Source: CAIVAT01 sp964525995 (GTDB taxonomy: Bacteria; Bacteroidota; Bacteroidia; Bacteroidales; FEN-979). From it: DNA of 64,000 nucleotides. The notes beneath the pieces are model-generated. The model did not search any database, had not been told where the DNA came from, and saw only the letters and a program-made list of their open reading frames with translations. Below are positions 16,282 to 24,859 of the stretch, piece by piece. The translations under genes and the position numbers were made by a program. Each line of letters opens with the position of its first letter. Position 1 is the first letter of the stretch. The stretch covers positions 1 through 64,000 of the forward strand of contig CAZGIM010000008.1 of assembly GCA_964525995.1 (NCBI GenBank). The letters are read 5' to 3'.

Positions 16282-17010
16282 ATGAACAGGAATAATGCAG
16301 TCATTTCATTTTACGGAGTATTGCTTGGGATTTGCCTCTTCACTCTTTCTGCCTGCAAGGAGAAGAATGATGATCCTGATCCCGCTGTAAGTCTTTTTGG
16401 AAACTGGACAAGGACTTATACCGGGGCAGAGACTTACCAGGCCCAGTTAAACCTGAAGGAATCAGGATCCTTCGAATGGATCATGCTCGATACGCTGTCG
16501 ACACATACCAATTCATATGCAAAAATCCAGGTTAATGGCGACCAGGTCAGGATATATGACGATCCGGACTTTACAGGAGACGGCATATACAAGTGGTCGG
16601 TTTCAGGTGACATACTTACCTTAACCATGGTCAGTGATGATTATACCGCCCGGATCTCGGCGTTGACAGGCAACTGGAATCTTAAAAACTGTGAAAGTCT
16701 GGGAAAAATCATCGGCGCCTGGCAGAAGACTGTCATGGAGCAGGGGAATTCCTACCGGGTCAGACTTACAATGACATCAGACCAAATGTTGAAGTGGGAA
16801 ATGATAGACCCGATCCCCGGGCATACCAATTCCACTGTGAGTTTTACAGCAACAGATAACACCATCGTCATATTTAACGATCCCGATTGTAATGGCAACG
16901 GTTACTTCACCTATGTGGTGAACAGCAACGAGTTGACCTGCACCTACCTGAAGGATAAATGTCCGCCCCGATCGCAATCCTTTAGCGGAACATGGAGTAA
17001 AATGAAATAG
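16282..17010 (+). CDS. Lipoprotein with two tandem lipocalin-like domains
   Basis: A 242-residue protein starting at 16282 (MNRNNAVISFYGVLLG), chosen because an upstream in-frame ATG at 16216 adds 22 residues before the signal. A lipobox LSAC places the acylated Cys at residue 25. Two duplicated domains of about 95 residues follow, each with the pattern GxWxxT-(Y/S)xxxL-xxWxMxD-xxxHTNS-DDPDxxGxGxY-xLTxT (GNWTRTYTG, DTLSTHTNS, YDDPDFTGDG; then GAWQKTVMEQ, DPIPGHTNS, FNDPDCNGNG). This looks like lipocalin-type beta-barrels anchored in the outer membrane. The ligand is unknown. Confidence 0.75.
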   Translation: MNRNNAVISFYGVLLGICLFTLSACKEKNDDPDPAVSLFGNWTRTYTGAETYQAQLNLKESGSFEWIMLDTLSTHTNSYAKIQVNGDQVRIYDDPDFTGDGIYKWSVSGDILTLTMVSDDYTARISALTGNWNLKNCESLGKIIGAWQKTVMEQGNSYRVRLTMTSDQMLKWEMIDPIPGHTNSTVSFTATDNTIVIFNDPDCNGNGYFTYVVNSNELTCTYLKDKCPPRSQSFSGTWSKMK

Positions 17011-17037
17011 CAACCTTCTTCCTCCTAATGAAGTTAA

Positions 17038-17385
17038 TATATTCTAATTCAACGTGTTGAACTTTATACACAAACAGGAGGATCACCGCTTTTTGAGAAA
17101 AAGTCTAATTCAATAGAAAGAAAATACATTACGGATATTGAAGCAAGTATCTTGAAACGCGCTATTGAAAAACCACTTATACAGGCTTTAGATATCAAAG
17201 ACCTGTTTGTGGGACATGATAATGCAATCATTTCCCGCCAGATTAAGAAACTGATCGAGAAAAAAATGCTTGCCCCTGAAAAAGCAGGCGCCAGGAAATA
17301 TATGATCAGTTTTAACAATAACTTTCTTCTCCGTGGAATTATTAATTCTCTTGGTGAGAAGGAATTTTTACCAATTAATGATTGA
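17038..17385 (+). pseudogene. 5'-truncated gene fragment ending in a winged-helix-like domain
   Basis: The frame is open from a TAA at 17035 to the stop at 17385 but has no ATG; a TTG at 17152 is the only later start. The peptide begins QRVELYTQTGGSPLFEKK and ends with a winged-helix-like segment (LFVGHDNAIISRQIKKLIEK, MISFNNNFLLRGIINSLG). The sharp start in mid-domain right after another gene suggests a truncated gene. It may be the C-terminal DNA-binding part of a Fic-type or similar protein, as a Fic gene follows, but this is not certain. Confidence 0.5.
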
Positions 17386-17690
17386 TCGATTTAAGGTTTA
17401 AGCCTGATTCCCTAATGAATACGTCGGTAAAATTGATAACTACAAGAACAATTTGAAGACACTTCGAAAAAGTTGCAACAACTGATTTCCTTGCCAGTAA
17501 AAGAAAAAGGCGACATTTTTGCCGCCTTGTCCAGTATTGCTCCCCCTTTCTATCAAAAGTTGCAATACTTTTCAACTCTAACAATTTCTCTAAAACATTG
17601 ATATTGTTACTCATGACTACAATGAAATGTTTGCTTTATCCTTATTTTGTGTTAAATTAATGGGGTTTTACCAAACTCCGTAAAGTCGAA
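17386..17690. other. Intergenic region before the Fic gene
   Basis: About 300 bp of AT-rich sequence with short scraps of open frame and nothing recognisable. Confidence 0.4.
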
Positions 17691-17754
17691 ATCTTAAATA
17701 AGAAAGGGCTTTATTTAATTTTTTTGCCAATATCTTAAATAAGGATTATCTTTG
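17691..17754 (+). promoter_or_regulatory. Promoter with direct-repeat operator candidate for the Fic gene
   Basis: TTG at 17724-17726, 20 bp, then TATCTTTG at 17747-17754: an excellent match to the Bacteroidota -33/-7 consensus. Exact copies of ATCTTAAATAAG at 17691-17702 and 17732-17743 flank the -33 element, the second lying between -33 and -7. A repressor bound there would block transcription. The Fic protein's own winged-helix-like tail is a candidate. Confidence 0.55.
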
Positions 17755-17773
17755 TTTAAATTTTCTTTATAAG

Positions 17774-18898
17774 ATGAAAAATTTTACATCGGGCCAATAC
17801 ATTAGCCAAGGTTATTATAAAAGTTTTCAGCCCACAACAATTAATCGACAGTGGGTCGTTGAAAATATGGAGGTTATACAATTGCTTAGTCAGGCAGATA
17901 GAGAGCTTGGGCGGCTTGACATGTATTCCAACTATATCCCTAATATTGATCTGTTTATCAGTATGCATGTTTTGAAAGAAGCAACTCAGAGCAGTAAGAT
18001 TGAAGGGACTCAGACCAATATTGAAGAAGCGTTATTAGATAAAGAAAGTATTCCAATCGATAAACGAGACGATTGGGAAGAAGTTCAGAATTACATAAAG
18101 GCGATGGAGTCTGCAGTTATAGAATTGCAGCAATTACCTTTCTCATCAAGATTGATTCGTAACACCCATAAGATACTTTTACAGGGAGTGCGTGGACAAA
18201 AAAGACAACCTGGAGAGTTTCGGGTTTCTCAGAATTGGATAGGTGGATCATCTATTTCTGACGCAAAGTTTATTCCTCCCGTTCACACAAGTGTTCAAGA
18301 GTTAATGGGCGATATTGAAAAATTTTTGCATAATGAAAGCGTATTTTTTCCAGAGTTGTTAAAGATTGCCTTAGTTCATTATCAATTTGAAACAATTCAC
18401 CCGTTCCTTGATGGCAATGGTAGGGTCGGTCGATTAATGATACCTCTATATCTCGTGTATAAAGGGATACTAAAGAAACCGATCCTTTATCTATCCGCTT
18501 TTCTTGAATCTCATAGAACACTTTATTATGATAATCTAATGGGAGTAAGAGAAAATAGTGATATATCTCAATGGTTTAAGTTTTTCTTGGTTGGTATAAT
18601 TGAGACTGCCAAAAATGGAATTTTGTTGTTTGATAATATCTTACAGCTACAAAAACAAACCGAAACAATGATTCAATCTTTGGGAAGCAGGGCTGCAAAT
18701 GCGCAAAAAATAACCAATTCCCTTTATCAACGGCCGATTATTGATGCAGATCAAGTTCAAAAGGTCACAGGCTTATCTTCTCCGTCTTCTTATAAACTTA
18801 TAATGGAATTAGAGAGAGTCGGCCTTTTAAAAGAGATTACTGGGGGACAACGCGGGCGAAAGTACCTGTTCCAAGATTATTATAAGTTATTTATATAA
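17774..18898 (+). CDS. Fic family protein (putative AMP-transferase) with C-terminal winged helix
   Basis: A 374-residue Fic protein. The N-terminal Fic_N domain carries the self-inhibitory motif (S/T)xxxE(G/N) as S73-SKI-E77-G78. The Fic core follows with the active loop HPFLDGNGRVGR (H209), matching HxFx(D/E)GNGRxxR. The C-terminus (about 305-374) is a winged-helix-like segment with VTGLSSPSSYKLIMELERVG. Family members transfer AMP to Ser, Thr or Tyr of target proteins, and the inhibitory helix keeps the enzyme off until released. The targets are unknown. No separate antitoxin gene is adjacent, consistent with the inhibitor being built in. A strong promoter with repeated 12-mers precedes it. 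Confidence 0.9.
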   Translation: MKNFTSGQYISQGYYKSFQPTTINRQWVVENMEVIQLLSQADRELGRLDMYSNYIPNIDLFISMHVLKEATQSSKIEGTQTNIEEALLDKESIPIDKRDDWEEVQNYIKAMESAVIELQQLPFSSRLIRNTHKILLQGVRGQKRQPGEFRVSQNWIGGSSISDAKFIPPVHTSVQELMGDIEKFLHNESVFFPELLKIALVHYQFETIHPFLDGNGRVGRLMIPLYLVYKGILKKPILYLSAFLESHRTLYYDNLMGVRENSDISQWFKFFLVGIIETAKNGILLFDNILQLQKQTETMIQSLGSRAANAQKITNSLYQRPIIDADQVQKVTGLSSPSSYKLIMELERVGLLKEITGGQRGRKYLFQDYYKLFI

Positions 18899-18935
18899 GA
18901 CTGATCCTTCAAAGGCAGAGATTGCAAGGCAACGG

Positions 18936-19085
18936 ATGAGAGATTTTAAAGAAAACCTGAGCCAGGTTTGCGATTTAGTTTTCCGCTGGCAACAGCAGGG
19001 CTGGCCTATAATACCTGATGCCCTGGTATGTTCAGGTTGTCCAATCCAGGACTGCTCGAAACGCTATCAGATTACTCAGGTATGA
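18936..19085 (+). CDS. Small Cys-rich protein, likely C-terminal remnant
   Basis: A 49-residue frame (MRDFKENLSQVCDL to RYQITQV), open upstream into the end of the Fic gene. CSGCPIQDC gives a C-x2-C-x4-C pattern, and the preceding GWPIIPDALVC resembles the end of PD-(D/E)XK nuclease-like or Fe-S proteins of phage and mobile elements. The stop overlaps the next start (ATGA at 19082-19085), a sign of translational coupling, so the two frames probably came together. A truncated gene is more likely than a true 49-residue protein. Confidence 0.4.
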   Translation: MRDFKENLSQVCDLVFRWQQQGWPIIPDALVCSGCPIQDCSKRYQITQV

Positions 19086-19273
19086 AGACGGATGAGATCA
19101 CTGAATTGGCTGACATCTTGCGGGAGGAGAATTTAAAGCTCCGCAACCAGAATGAAAAACTCAAACAGCAACTTCATCGGTATCGAAAATCTCTGGAAAG
19201 TGCGCTGAACATTCTGGAACCGGAGCAAACGGTGGTAATTAAGGCTGATCTGGTTGGAATAGATGATTTGTAA
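19082..19273 (+). CDS. Small coiled-coil protein
   Basis: A 63-residue protein (MKTDEITELADILREENLKL onward), mostly a charged helix with heptad-like Leu spacing over residues 5-45 (ILREENLKLRNQNEKLKQQL), then a short tail ending in DLVGIDDL. Its ATG overlaps the stop of the preceding frame by ATGA. A strong terminator follows 12 bp after the stop, so this looks like the last gene of a short transcript. No function is recognised. Confidence 0.5.
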   Translation: MKTDEITELADILREENLKLRNQNEKLKQQLHRYRKSLESALNILEPEQTVVIKADLVGIDDL

Positions 19274-19284
19274 CAAGCATTGGG

Positions 19285-19320
19285 AGTCCGGGGTACGAGT
19301 TAACCCCGGACTTCTTTCTT
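19285..19320 (+). terminator. Intrinsic terminator
   Basis: A perfect 10-bp GC-rich stem, AGTCCGGGGT (19285-19294) with ACCCCGGACT (19303-19312), loop of 8, followed by TTCTTTCTT. It ends the transcript of the small coiled-coil gene. Confidence 0.75.
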
Positions 19321-19826
19321 GCGCTTTGTAGTCTGATTATTTCTCTTCGGTTATTGCATAAATCCATGCGATAACCTCCCAAATCGATACGATTAGTAAG
19401 TGTTAAGAGAAATCCCCTTTTGTGGTGCTCTCTTTCAAGGCAGTTGAATTCTTCAGTTACGGAGAAGTATCAATTGGTGCTGTTTTTATTTTGAATGGAT
19501 ATAAAATAGGGTGATTTGTTATAAAGGAGAGAAGTTTATTGGTTTTTTAATTCTACATTTAATAGCCTGATATTCAGAGACTGTGTGTTATGATAATAAC
19601 CTGACTTAAATAAATTATATGTTTTAATTATCAGGTATATACTGAATCTTGGCATCGATTTAGTAATTGTTATTTGGAAAATCAATACAATCAACTATAT
19701 GAAAAAAGTGCTTTCTCTGATTGTTGTTGTATTATGTTCATTATAGTTGAAACCATATTTGTCGGAGTATGCATTAAGCCGTAAACCGAATTGAGTTCAT
19801 TTTAATATCAATCAACAATCATTAAT
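19321..19826. other. 500-bp intergenic region with a signal-peptide-only frame
   Basis: No full gene. At 19699-19746 a 15-residue frame reads MKKVLSLIVVVLCSL then TAG, exactly like the first half of a lipoprotein signal, and is probably a dead gene start. At 19572-19584 there is an exact 13-base match (ATTCAGAGACTGT) to an end of the fold-back element at 6247-6509. Confidence 0.45.
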
Positions 19827-21149
19827 ATGAAAACTAAAGCCATTGGTTCAGGGTTGATTACAACTTTATGTTGTGTTTCAATCCTTATGTTGCTTGCAAC
19901 TTGCAAAAAAACAGAGGAGGAAAATTCTCCAAACAACAACCCACCCGAATCACCCTCCAATCCTGTTCCGGTAAATAACGCTACGAACATTATTCTATCA
20001 CCTCATTTGTCCTGGATTTGCTCTGATCCTGAAAATGATCCTCTTTCTTATGACATATTCTTTGGCACATCGGACAATCCACCTTTGTTCGCAGCTGATA
20101 AAACACAATCTCAATATTTAATATCAGAGTTGAGTCCTGATACGAAATATTACTGGAGGATTGTTGCCAAAGATAACCATGGAAACTCAAAAACAGGACC
20201 GATATGGTCATTTACAACAGCCAATAGCGGTAATCCGACTTTACCAATAGTGACTACAGACTCCATTACAAACATAAATCAAACCACAGCCACTGGGGGA
20301 GGAAATGTTACATCGGATGGCGGTGCTACGGTCACATCAAGAGGCGTTTGCTGGAGCACCGACACCTTGCCGACAATATCTAACGATCATTCCACTGATG
20401 GAGATGGTACAGGAAATTTCACAAGCAACATTACCGGATTAACAGCTAATACTCCATATTATGTCCGCGCATATGCAACTAACATCGCCGGCACCGCTTA
20501 CGGGAACCAGGTTAGCTTTACTTCTGCCGGTGGAGGAACTGGTGGAGAACCATGCCCTGGCATCCCAACTGTTACCTATGCTGGTAAAGTTTATAATACC
20601 GTACAAATCGGAACCCAGTGCTGGTTCAAAGAGAACCTGAACATCGGCAACCGGATCAATGTCAACCAGAACCAAACCAACAACGGGGTAATTGAAAAGC
20701 ATTGCTATGGTGATAACGAAGCAAACTGCAATACTTATGGAGGCCTTTACCAGTGGGATGAGTTGATGCAATACGTGACCACGCAGGGCGCCAAAGGGCT
20801 TTGCCCCGACGGGTGGCATATCCCAACGGATGCGGAGTGGTCAACATTAACTACATATCTGGGTGGCGAATCAGTGGCGGGAGGAAAGTTGAAAGAAGCA
20901 GGTACAGTACACTGGTTGTCGCCAAATAAAGGAGCTACCAACAGCAGCGGCTTCACCGCTCTTCCGGGTGGCTGCTGGTACAGAATGGGCAATTTCTTCG
21001 AGCTCACGTACTACGCCTTCTTCTGGTCGTCGACGGAGTACGCCTTAACGCATGCGTGGAACCGGAGCCTCAATTGCAATAGTGAGGACGTGGGCAGGCA
21101 CGGCTATGACAAAACGACCGGCTTCTCGGTTCGCTGTCTCAAGGATTGA
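19827..21149 (+). CDS. Lipoprotein with fibronectin-like repeats and FISUMP domain
   Basis: A 440-residue surface lipoprotein: signal with acylated Cys about residue 26 (LLATC), then a Pro/Asn-rich spacer. A fibronectin III-like module follows (about 45-130, PHLSWICSDPENDPLSYD to YYWRIVAKD), then a second module with the ATGGGNVTSDGG and TSRGVCWS pattern (about 140-235). A C-terminal FISUMP domain (about 250-440) has VQIGTQCWFKENLN, CPDGWHIPTDAEW, FTALPGG and FWSSTEY. FISUMP domains are C-type-lectin-like and abundant in Fibrobacter and Bacteroidota surface proteins; ligands are mostly unknown. It may bind polysaccharide or surfaces. Confidence 0.85.
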   Translation: MKTKAIGSGLITTLCCVSILMLLATCKKTEEENSPNNNPPESPSNPVPVNNATNIILSPHLSWICSDPENDPLSYDIFFGTSDNPPLFAADKTQSQYLISELSPDTKYYWRIVAKDNHGNSKTGPIWSFTTANSGNPTLPIVTTDSITNINQTTATGGGNVTSDGGATVTSRGVCWSTDTLPTISNDHSTDGDGTGNFTSNITGLTANTPYYVRAYATNIAGTAYGNQVSFTSAGGGTGGEPCPGIPTVTYAGKVYNTVQIGTQCWFKENLNIGNRINVNQNQTNNGVIEKHCYGDNEANCNTYGGLYQWDELMQYVTTQGAKGLCPDGWHIPTDAEWSTLTTYLGGESVAGGKLKEAGTVHWLSPNKGATNSSGFTALPGGCWYRMGNFFELTYYAFFWSSTEYALTHAWNRSLNCNSEDVGRHGYDKTTGFSVRCLKD

Positions 21150-21338
21150 TGTGCACCAAGACACACATTAAACGACCGGAAATTCACCCTGCAAAAAACC
21201 GGAACATATAAAAGAGGATTGTAAAAACGATTAGGCAATAAATTATGGGTACAAGCAGGGGATCAGTCGGAGAAGGCCAAGGTGGTGAAGAAATAACTTA
21301 TCGCATGGGGAAATCGGTTTTCAGTATTATGTTGACGT

Positions 21339-21381
21339 ACCGGTCAAACTGACCACCATCCGCCGATTTTGGTTGACCACC
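21339..21381. repeat. TGACCACC 24-bp-period repeat, copy A
   Basis: Two TGACCACC cores (21350 and 21374) 24 bp apart within a 43-bp segment that matches copy B at 24860-24902 at 32 of 43 positions in the same orientation. The layout resembles IS21-type multiple terminal repeats. No transposase gene is present. Confidence 0.5.
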
Positions 21382-21508
21382 TTAGAATATTAGATAGCAA
21401 AGAAATGAAGTGATCAGGTTACTTCGGCGAAGACTGGTCAATGCGAGCGTTTTTTCCAATCAATACACTACTGTGCACTAGTATATTGCGGTGGTGAATA
21501 AAACCAAT

Positions 21509-24217
21509 TTATTCAAATACAACTTTGCCTGTCAAAATAGCATCATCCACGATGACTTTCCAGGTATATAACCCGGGAGCCATCCTATTCCTTTCAAACG
21601 AAGTTGTGGGGGAAGACAGGCGCAAATGAAGCACTTCTTTTCCTGATAAATCATAGAGTAAGAAAGTCGCTGTGTGGAAAGTTCCTCTCATTTCAACGAT
21701 GACCTTTGCCATCGTTTTTACAGGCGACGGAATGATTTTTACCGCTATTTCCGGCAGCTTTGGCTGATCGTTGGTCCCGAGAAAAGAGCTGCAACTGACA
21801 GGCAAAATCATTCCCCAGGTTTCATTTTGCTTAACATATCCAATCAATTTTTCATGAACGTGGTGAGCCGCAATCGGTGAGATCGATATTCGTTCGACCT
21901 CTCCCAGGCCATCTGCATAAGAAATCCGGTAGGATGATGTGTCGCTGGCAGAAACCCAGCATCCGCTGACAAGTCTTTCGAATCCGGGATGTTCTGTCCA
22001 GCGCAGTTGTCGTCCATTGTATTCGCTGCTGTCCGACATGAAATAGCTGTCAGCAAGCGATTTCCCGAAATTCTCATAAGGAAAGAACTCATCCGGGGCA
22101 TGGCTGATCCATCCGGGCAAAGGAAAGCTCAGATAGCTGAAAGAGTGGTCTACGGTATCTTTCACATTACTCACAACAGTATCACCGTTTTCAAGGTAAC
22201 GGACGCTGTGCCGGCAAATTGCAAATTTGTATGTGATTGAGTCGTTATCCGGAGACACCTGTTTATTCAGAATGGTTTTAAGGGTTTTGGTCTCAGTTGA
22301 ATCGGATCCTGAATGGCCATCTCTGACTTCTGTCTCCGAATAAAAAAACTGATCACCGGTATCGAACTGGTAAATGCGGTCCCAGCTGAGATCACGTTTG
22401 CCGGCCTCCCGATAATCAGAGCCAACAAGTTTGTAGGCGACCAGTGAATCCGGAAGGAGGGTAAAGTCATACAACTGGGAAAATCCGTAAGAATTGGTCA
22501 ATGTCATGGTCTTTCCGTTCAACGGGTGGCTGATATTCTGGCCATCTGCATCTTTGGCCTGGAACTGAATAATCTTGACCGTATCGGCAGTCCCGAGAAT
22601 GGTATCAGAATATTTCGACAGAATGGTTGCTTCGATCCTGTCTCCGCCCTGTAGTGAGCAGAATGTCCAATGGGTTCCCGGTTTATATGCCGTCAACAAG
22701 GTAAGGGTGTCATGATGCTGGTTAAGCATTTGATAAATTGCCAGTTCCCGCTGAATGATCTCTCTTCCAAGGATTGATCCGCCTGCAGTATCAAAACAAT
22801 CCGGCTCTGTGCCTTTTCTGATCGCAGGAAAAGTATAAAAAACGGAGTCTTTTCCTGAGAGTACCTTTACCGAATCGATCTTTAACACCTTCATATTTCC
22901 TGTATTGGCGCTGTAATACGCATTGCCCGTTTGCGGCAGCACACGGTAACCGAACGGAACATCCAGGGTAAAGGGGGTACCATAAGTTACTGACCCTTTT
23001 TTATACCAGGTTAAGTTTTGTTCATTGTGATATGGATAATACTGATATCTTATATGGGTCTCTCCAATTCCCGGGGCCAGGTTGTAATCATCATTGTAAC
23101 ATTCCCCGCATGGTAAGGAACAACAACCGTACTGGCTACAACAGATCCCGCATTTTACGACCTGCTTTTCCTGCCTTCCATCACTACGGATCGACCTGGT
23201 GAATTCGTAATAAGTTGGCCAATCATATGAGTTGGGATTGCTCCTCAGCACTGCTCCAGGCAATAAATTATAGGGGGTGCCGGTAAATGAATTATAGGAG
23301 AATGTCACATCTTCAATACCGCTGTACTGGAACGAAGGTTTGCCTGTTGCCTTCACAGATTTTAGGATTCTGTATTGATAGCTCGAATTGTTCGAATCTT
23401 TCTGAAGGATCTCCCTGGATTCCTGATAAGTATAATCGTACCTCTGTTCCGGAGGCACATTGGCTGCATAGGCGCGGCCGGTGTACTGGAAAACATCCCC
23501 AGGCTGAAAATCAAATATCTCCTTCCCGGTCATTTCATGGATTCCGATATACGGATCCGACTTGCCTGCCAGGTTATACTGTATTCTGTTGTATCTCAGC
23601 ATATAATAAAAATCAAATGTTTGCACCAGTCCCAGGTCTTTCCCCAGGATAACCTGTTTACCATTTATCGGATCCTCTATAGGGTTGCCGGAGTTGTCCT
23701 TGCACTGGAGCGTCATAACCTTCACGGAATCAATGTACCCGAGAACCGTATCAGTGGTTATTTCCGTGACGGTTGCATCCACCCTGCCACCGCCAAGATA
23801 AAAGATCCAGGAATCATTGAGTGATGCCAGGGTATTAATGAAAACCCTCTCGACGGTATCCCCAGAATAATTTATCTCGAAGAATGTGAAACGGCCACTT
23901 TGCTCTTTCAGGATATACTTCAGGAAGATGGGGCTTTTGTTAATATCACAGCCCCCGCCCGCAGATCCCTGCCGCCAGTGATTAAAGGTGATAAACAAGG
24001 TGTCGTTGTTTGTCCCGGGGTTGACTGTAGTATAATAAACTCCCTCAATGTTGTTCTGATTGTCTTTATATAATGTCACTCCCTGTGTACAGATGTTTTG
24101 CCAGGGCTGAGCGGTTAAAAGGACCGGTAAAAAAACAAAAAAAGATAAAATCCATCGTATAAATCGGGAATGATTCATGACAGGAAAATATGCAGAGTAG
24201 TGAATCTTTATTTCCAT
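21509..24217 (-). CDS. Large secreted protein with duplicated domain and T9SS sorting domain
   Basis: A 902-residue exported protein of unknown function. The start is uncertain: the ATG at 24217 follows AGGAG, while the ATG at 24178 (MNHSRFIRWILSFFVFL) begins a typical signal peptide. Two related regions are visible, each with a TDTVLGYIDSVKVM or SDTILGTADTVKII strand, a GK(Q/T)(V/M)xL(G/T) turn and an F(Q/D)(P/T)GD(V/Q)F(Q/F)Y element, at about 155-290 and 530-690. A Cys cluster (CGICCSQYGCCSLPCGEC) follows the first. The C-terminal 75 residues (VKIIPSPVKTMAK to LTGKVVFE) form a T9SS sorting domain. The repeat pair at 21339 and 24860 brackets the locus. Confidence 0.7.
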   Translation of the reverse strand: MEIKIHYSAYFPVMNHSRFIRWILSFFVFLPVLLTAQPWQNICTQGVTLYKDNQNNIEGVYYTTVNPGTNNDTLFITFNHWRQGSAGGGCDINKSPIFLKYILKEQSGRFTFFEINYSGDTVERVFINTLASLNDSWIFYLGGGRVDATVTEITTDTVLGYIDSVKVMTLQCKDNSGNPIEDPINGKQVILGKDLGLVQTFDFYYMLRYNRIQYNLAGKSDPYIGIHEMTGKEIFDFQPGDVFQYTGRAYAANVPPEQRYDYTYQESREILQKDSNNSSYQYRILKSVKATGKPSFQYSGIEDVTFSYNSFTGTPYNLLPGAVLRSNPNSYDWPTYYEFTRSIRSDGRQEKQVVKCGICCSQYGCCSLPCGECYNDDYNLAPGIGETHIRYQYYPYHNEQNLTWYKKGSVTYGTPFTLDVPFGYRVLPQTGNAYYSANTGNMKVLKIDSVKVLSGKDSVFYTFPAIRKGTEPDCFDTAGGSILGREIIQRELAIYQMLNQHHDTLTLLTAYKPGTHWTFCSLQGGDRIEATILSKYSDTILGTADTVKIIQFQAKDADGQNISHPLNGKTMTLTNSYGFSQLYDFTLLPDSLVAYKLVGSDYREAGKRDLSWDRIYQFDTGDQFFYSETEVRDGHSGSDSTETKTLKTILNKQVSPDNDSITYKFAICRHSVRYLENGDTVVSNVKDTVDHSFSYLSFPLPGWISHAPDEFFPYENFGKSLADSYFMSDSSEYNGRQLRWTEHPGFERLVSGCWVSASDTSSYRISYADGLGEVERISISPIAAHHVHEKLIGYVKQNETWGMILPVSCSSFLGTNDQPKLPEIAVKIIPSPVKTMAKVIVEMRGTFHTATFLLYDLSGKEVLHLRLSSPTTSFERNRMAPGLYTWKVIVDDAILTGKVVFE

Positions 24218-24278
24218 TTTTTTCTCCTTTCTTTTGTTTGATTCATGATAGGAAAATATGCAGAGTAGTAAATCTAAA
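24171..24278. repeat. Direct duplication at the start of the T9SS gene
   Basis: A stretch of about 37 bases beginning TGATTCATGA occurs at 24171 and again at 24239 with few differences (68-bp offset), separated by a spacer holding an AGGAG motif. The duplication copies the region around the start codon, giving two possible starts and a decoy short frame (MNQTKERRKK). Confidence 0.65.
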
Positions 24279-24500
24279 TCTTTGAAACAAGGACTTTATC
24301 GACCCGGTGCCCGCCCATATCCACAATTTTAATCCGGTACTCCTCCAGCAAGACTAAATCCCGGGAACTTTTTTCAGAACGATCATTGCCAATCCCCCCA
24401 AGGTGCTGATGTTTTCCGATTCGGAGGAGAATGGAAATTCTTCAATCGAAAGAGCGTCTTTCAAAGTGTCCAGCTGAATGGCCGACTTTCGCAGATCAAA
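24274..24500 (-). pseudogene. Frameshifted relic of a CorC_HlyC transporter-associated domain
   Basis: One frame reads LDTLKDALSIEEFPF, then ENISTLGGLAMIVLKKVPG, and stops; the next frame continues LLEEYRIKIVDMGGHRVDKV to a TAG at 24274. Together they match the CorC_HlyC domain at the C-terminus of HlyC/CorC/GldE-type membrane proteins, where TLGGL, the xVPxPG turn and VxxMxGxRVxKV occur in this order. The membrane and CBS domains are absent. This is the 3' end of a lost gene with a one-base frame change. Confidence 0.6.
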
Positions 24501-24501
24501 C

Positions 24502-24579
24502 TTACAAAAGAACAAGAGAACTACACCCAAGCATGGCATTAATGGCAATAGCAATGAAAAATAATGTAATCTTTTTCAT
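24502..24579 (-). pseudogene. Orphan lipoprotein signal peptide
   Basis: Encodes MKKITLFFIAIAINAMLGC followed by SSLVLL and TAA. The lipobox MLGC is good, but the frame ends six residues after the cysteine and runs into the CorC_HlyC relic in another frame. It appears to be the start of a different, deleted lipoprotein gene. Confidence 0.5.
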
Positions 24580-24859
24580 TTTGTTTAATTAATTGTTTCT
24601 TCAAAATCGTCACAATCTGTGCCTCTGAAAAACAAGTCGATTACAAATCAGATAATAAAATTATATCATTTTTCGCTGAAATAGACATATGTTAGTATTT
24701 ATATTTTTTATGCTTCAGTAAATCAATAATATAATATATAATCTTAAGTTTCTTGCCTAACATAAATTGCCTATGTAAATTTACCAAAAAAATGGCAAGA
24801 TGAAACCAGAAAACAAGATCATCCAACACAAATTATCAGTTCTGTAATTGGCTGTAAAA
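24580..24859. other. AT-rich intergenic region
   Basis: About 280 bp with no gene. It may contain the promoter of the dead lipoprotein start. Confidence 0.4.

Noticed and set aside
17774..18898. Fic as part of a toxin-antitoxin pair with an adjacent antitoxin
   Set aside because: The inhibitory (S/T)xxxE(G/N) motif is inside the same protein and no small antitoxin gene precedes it.
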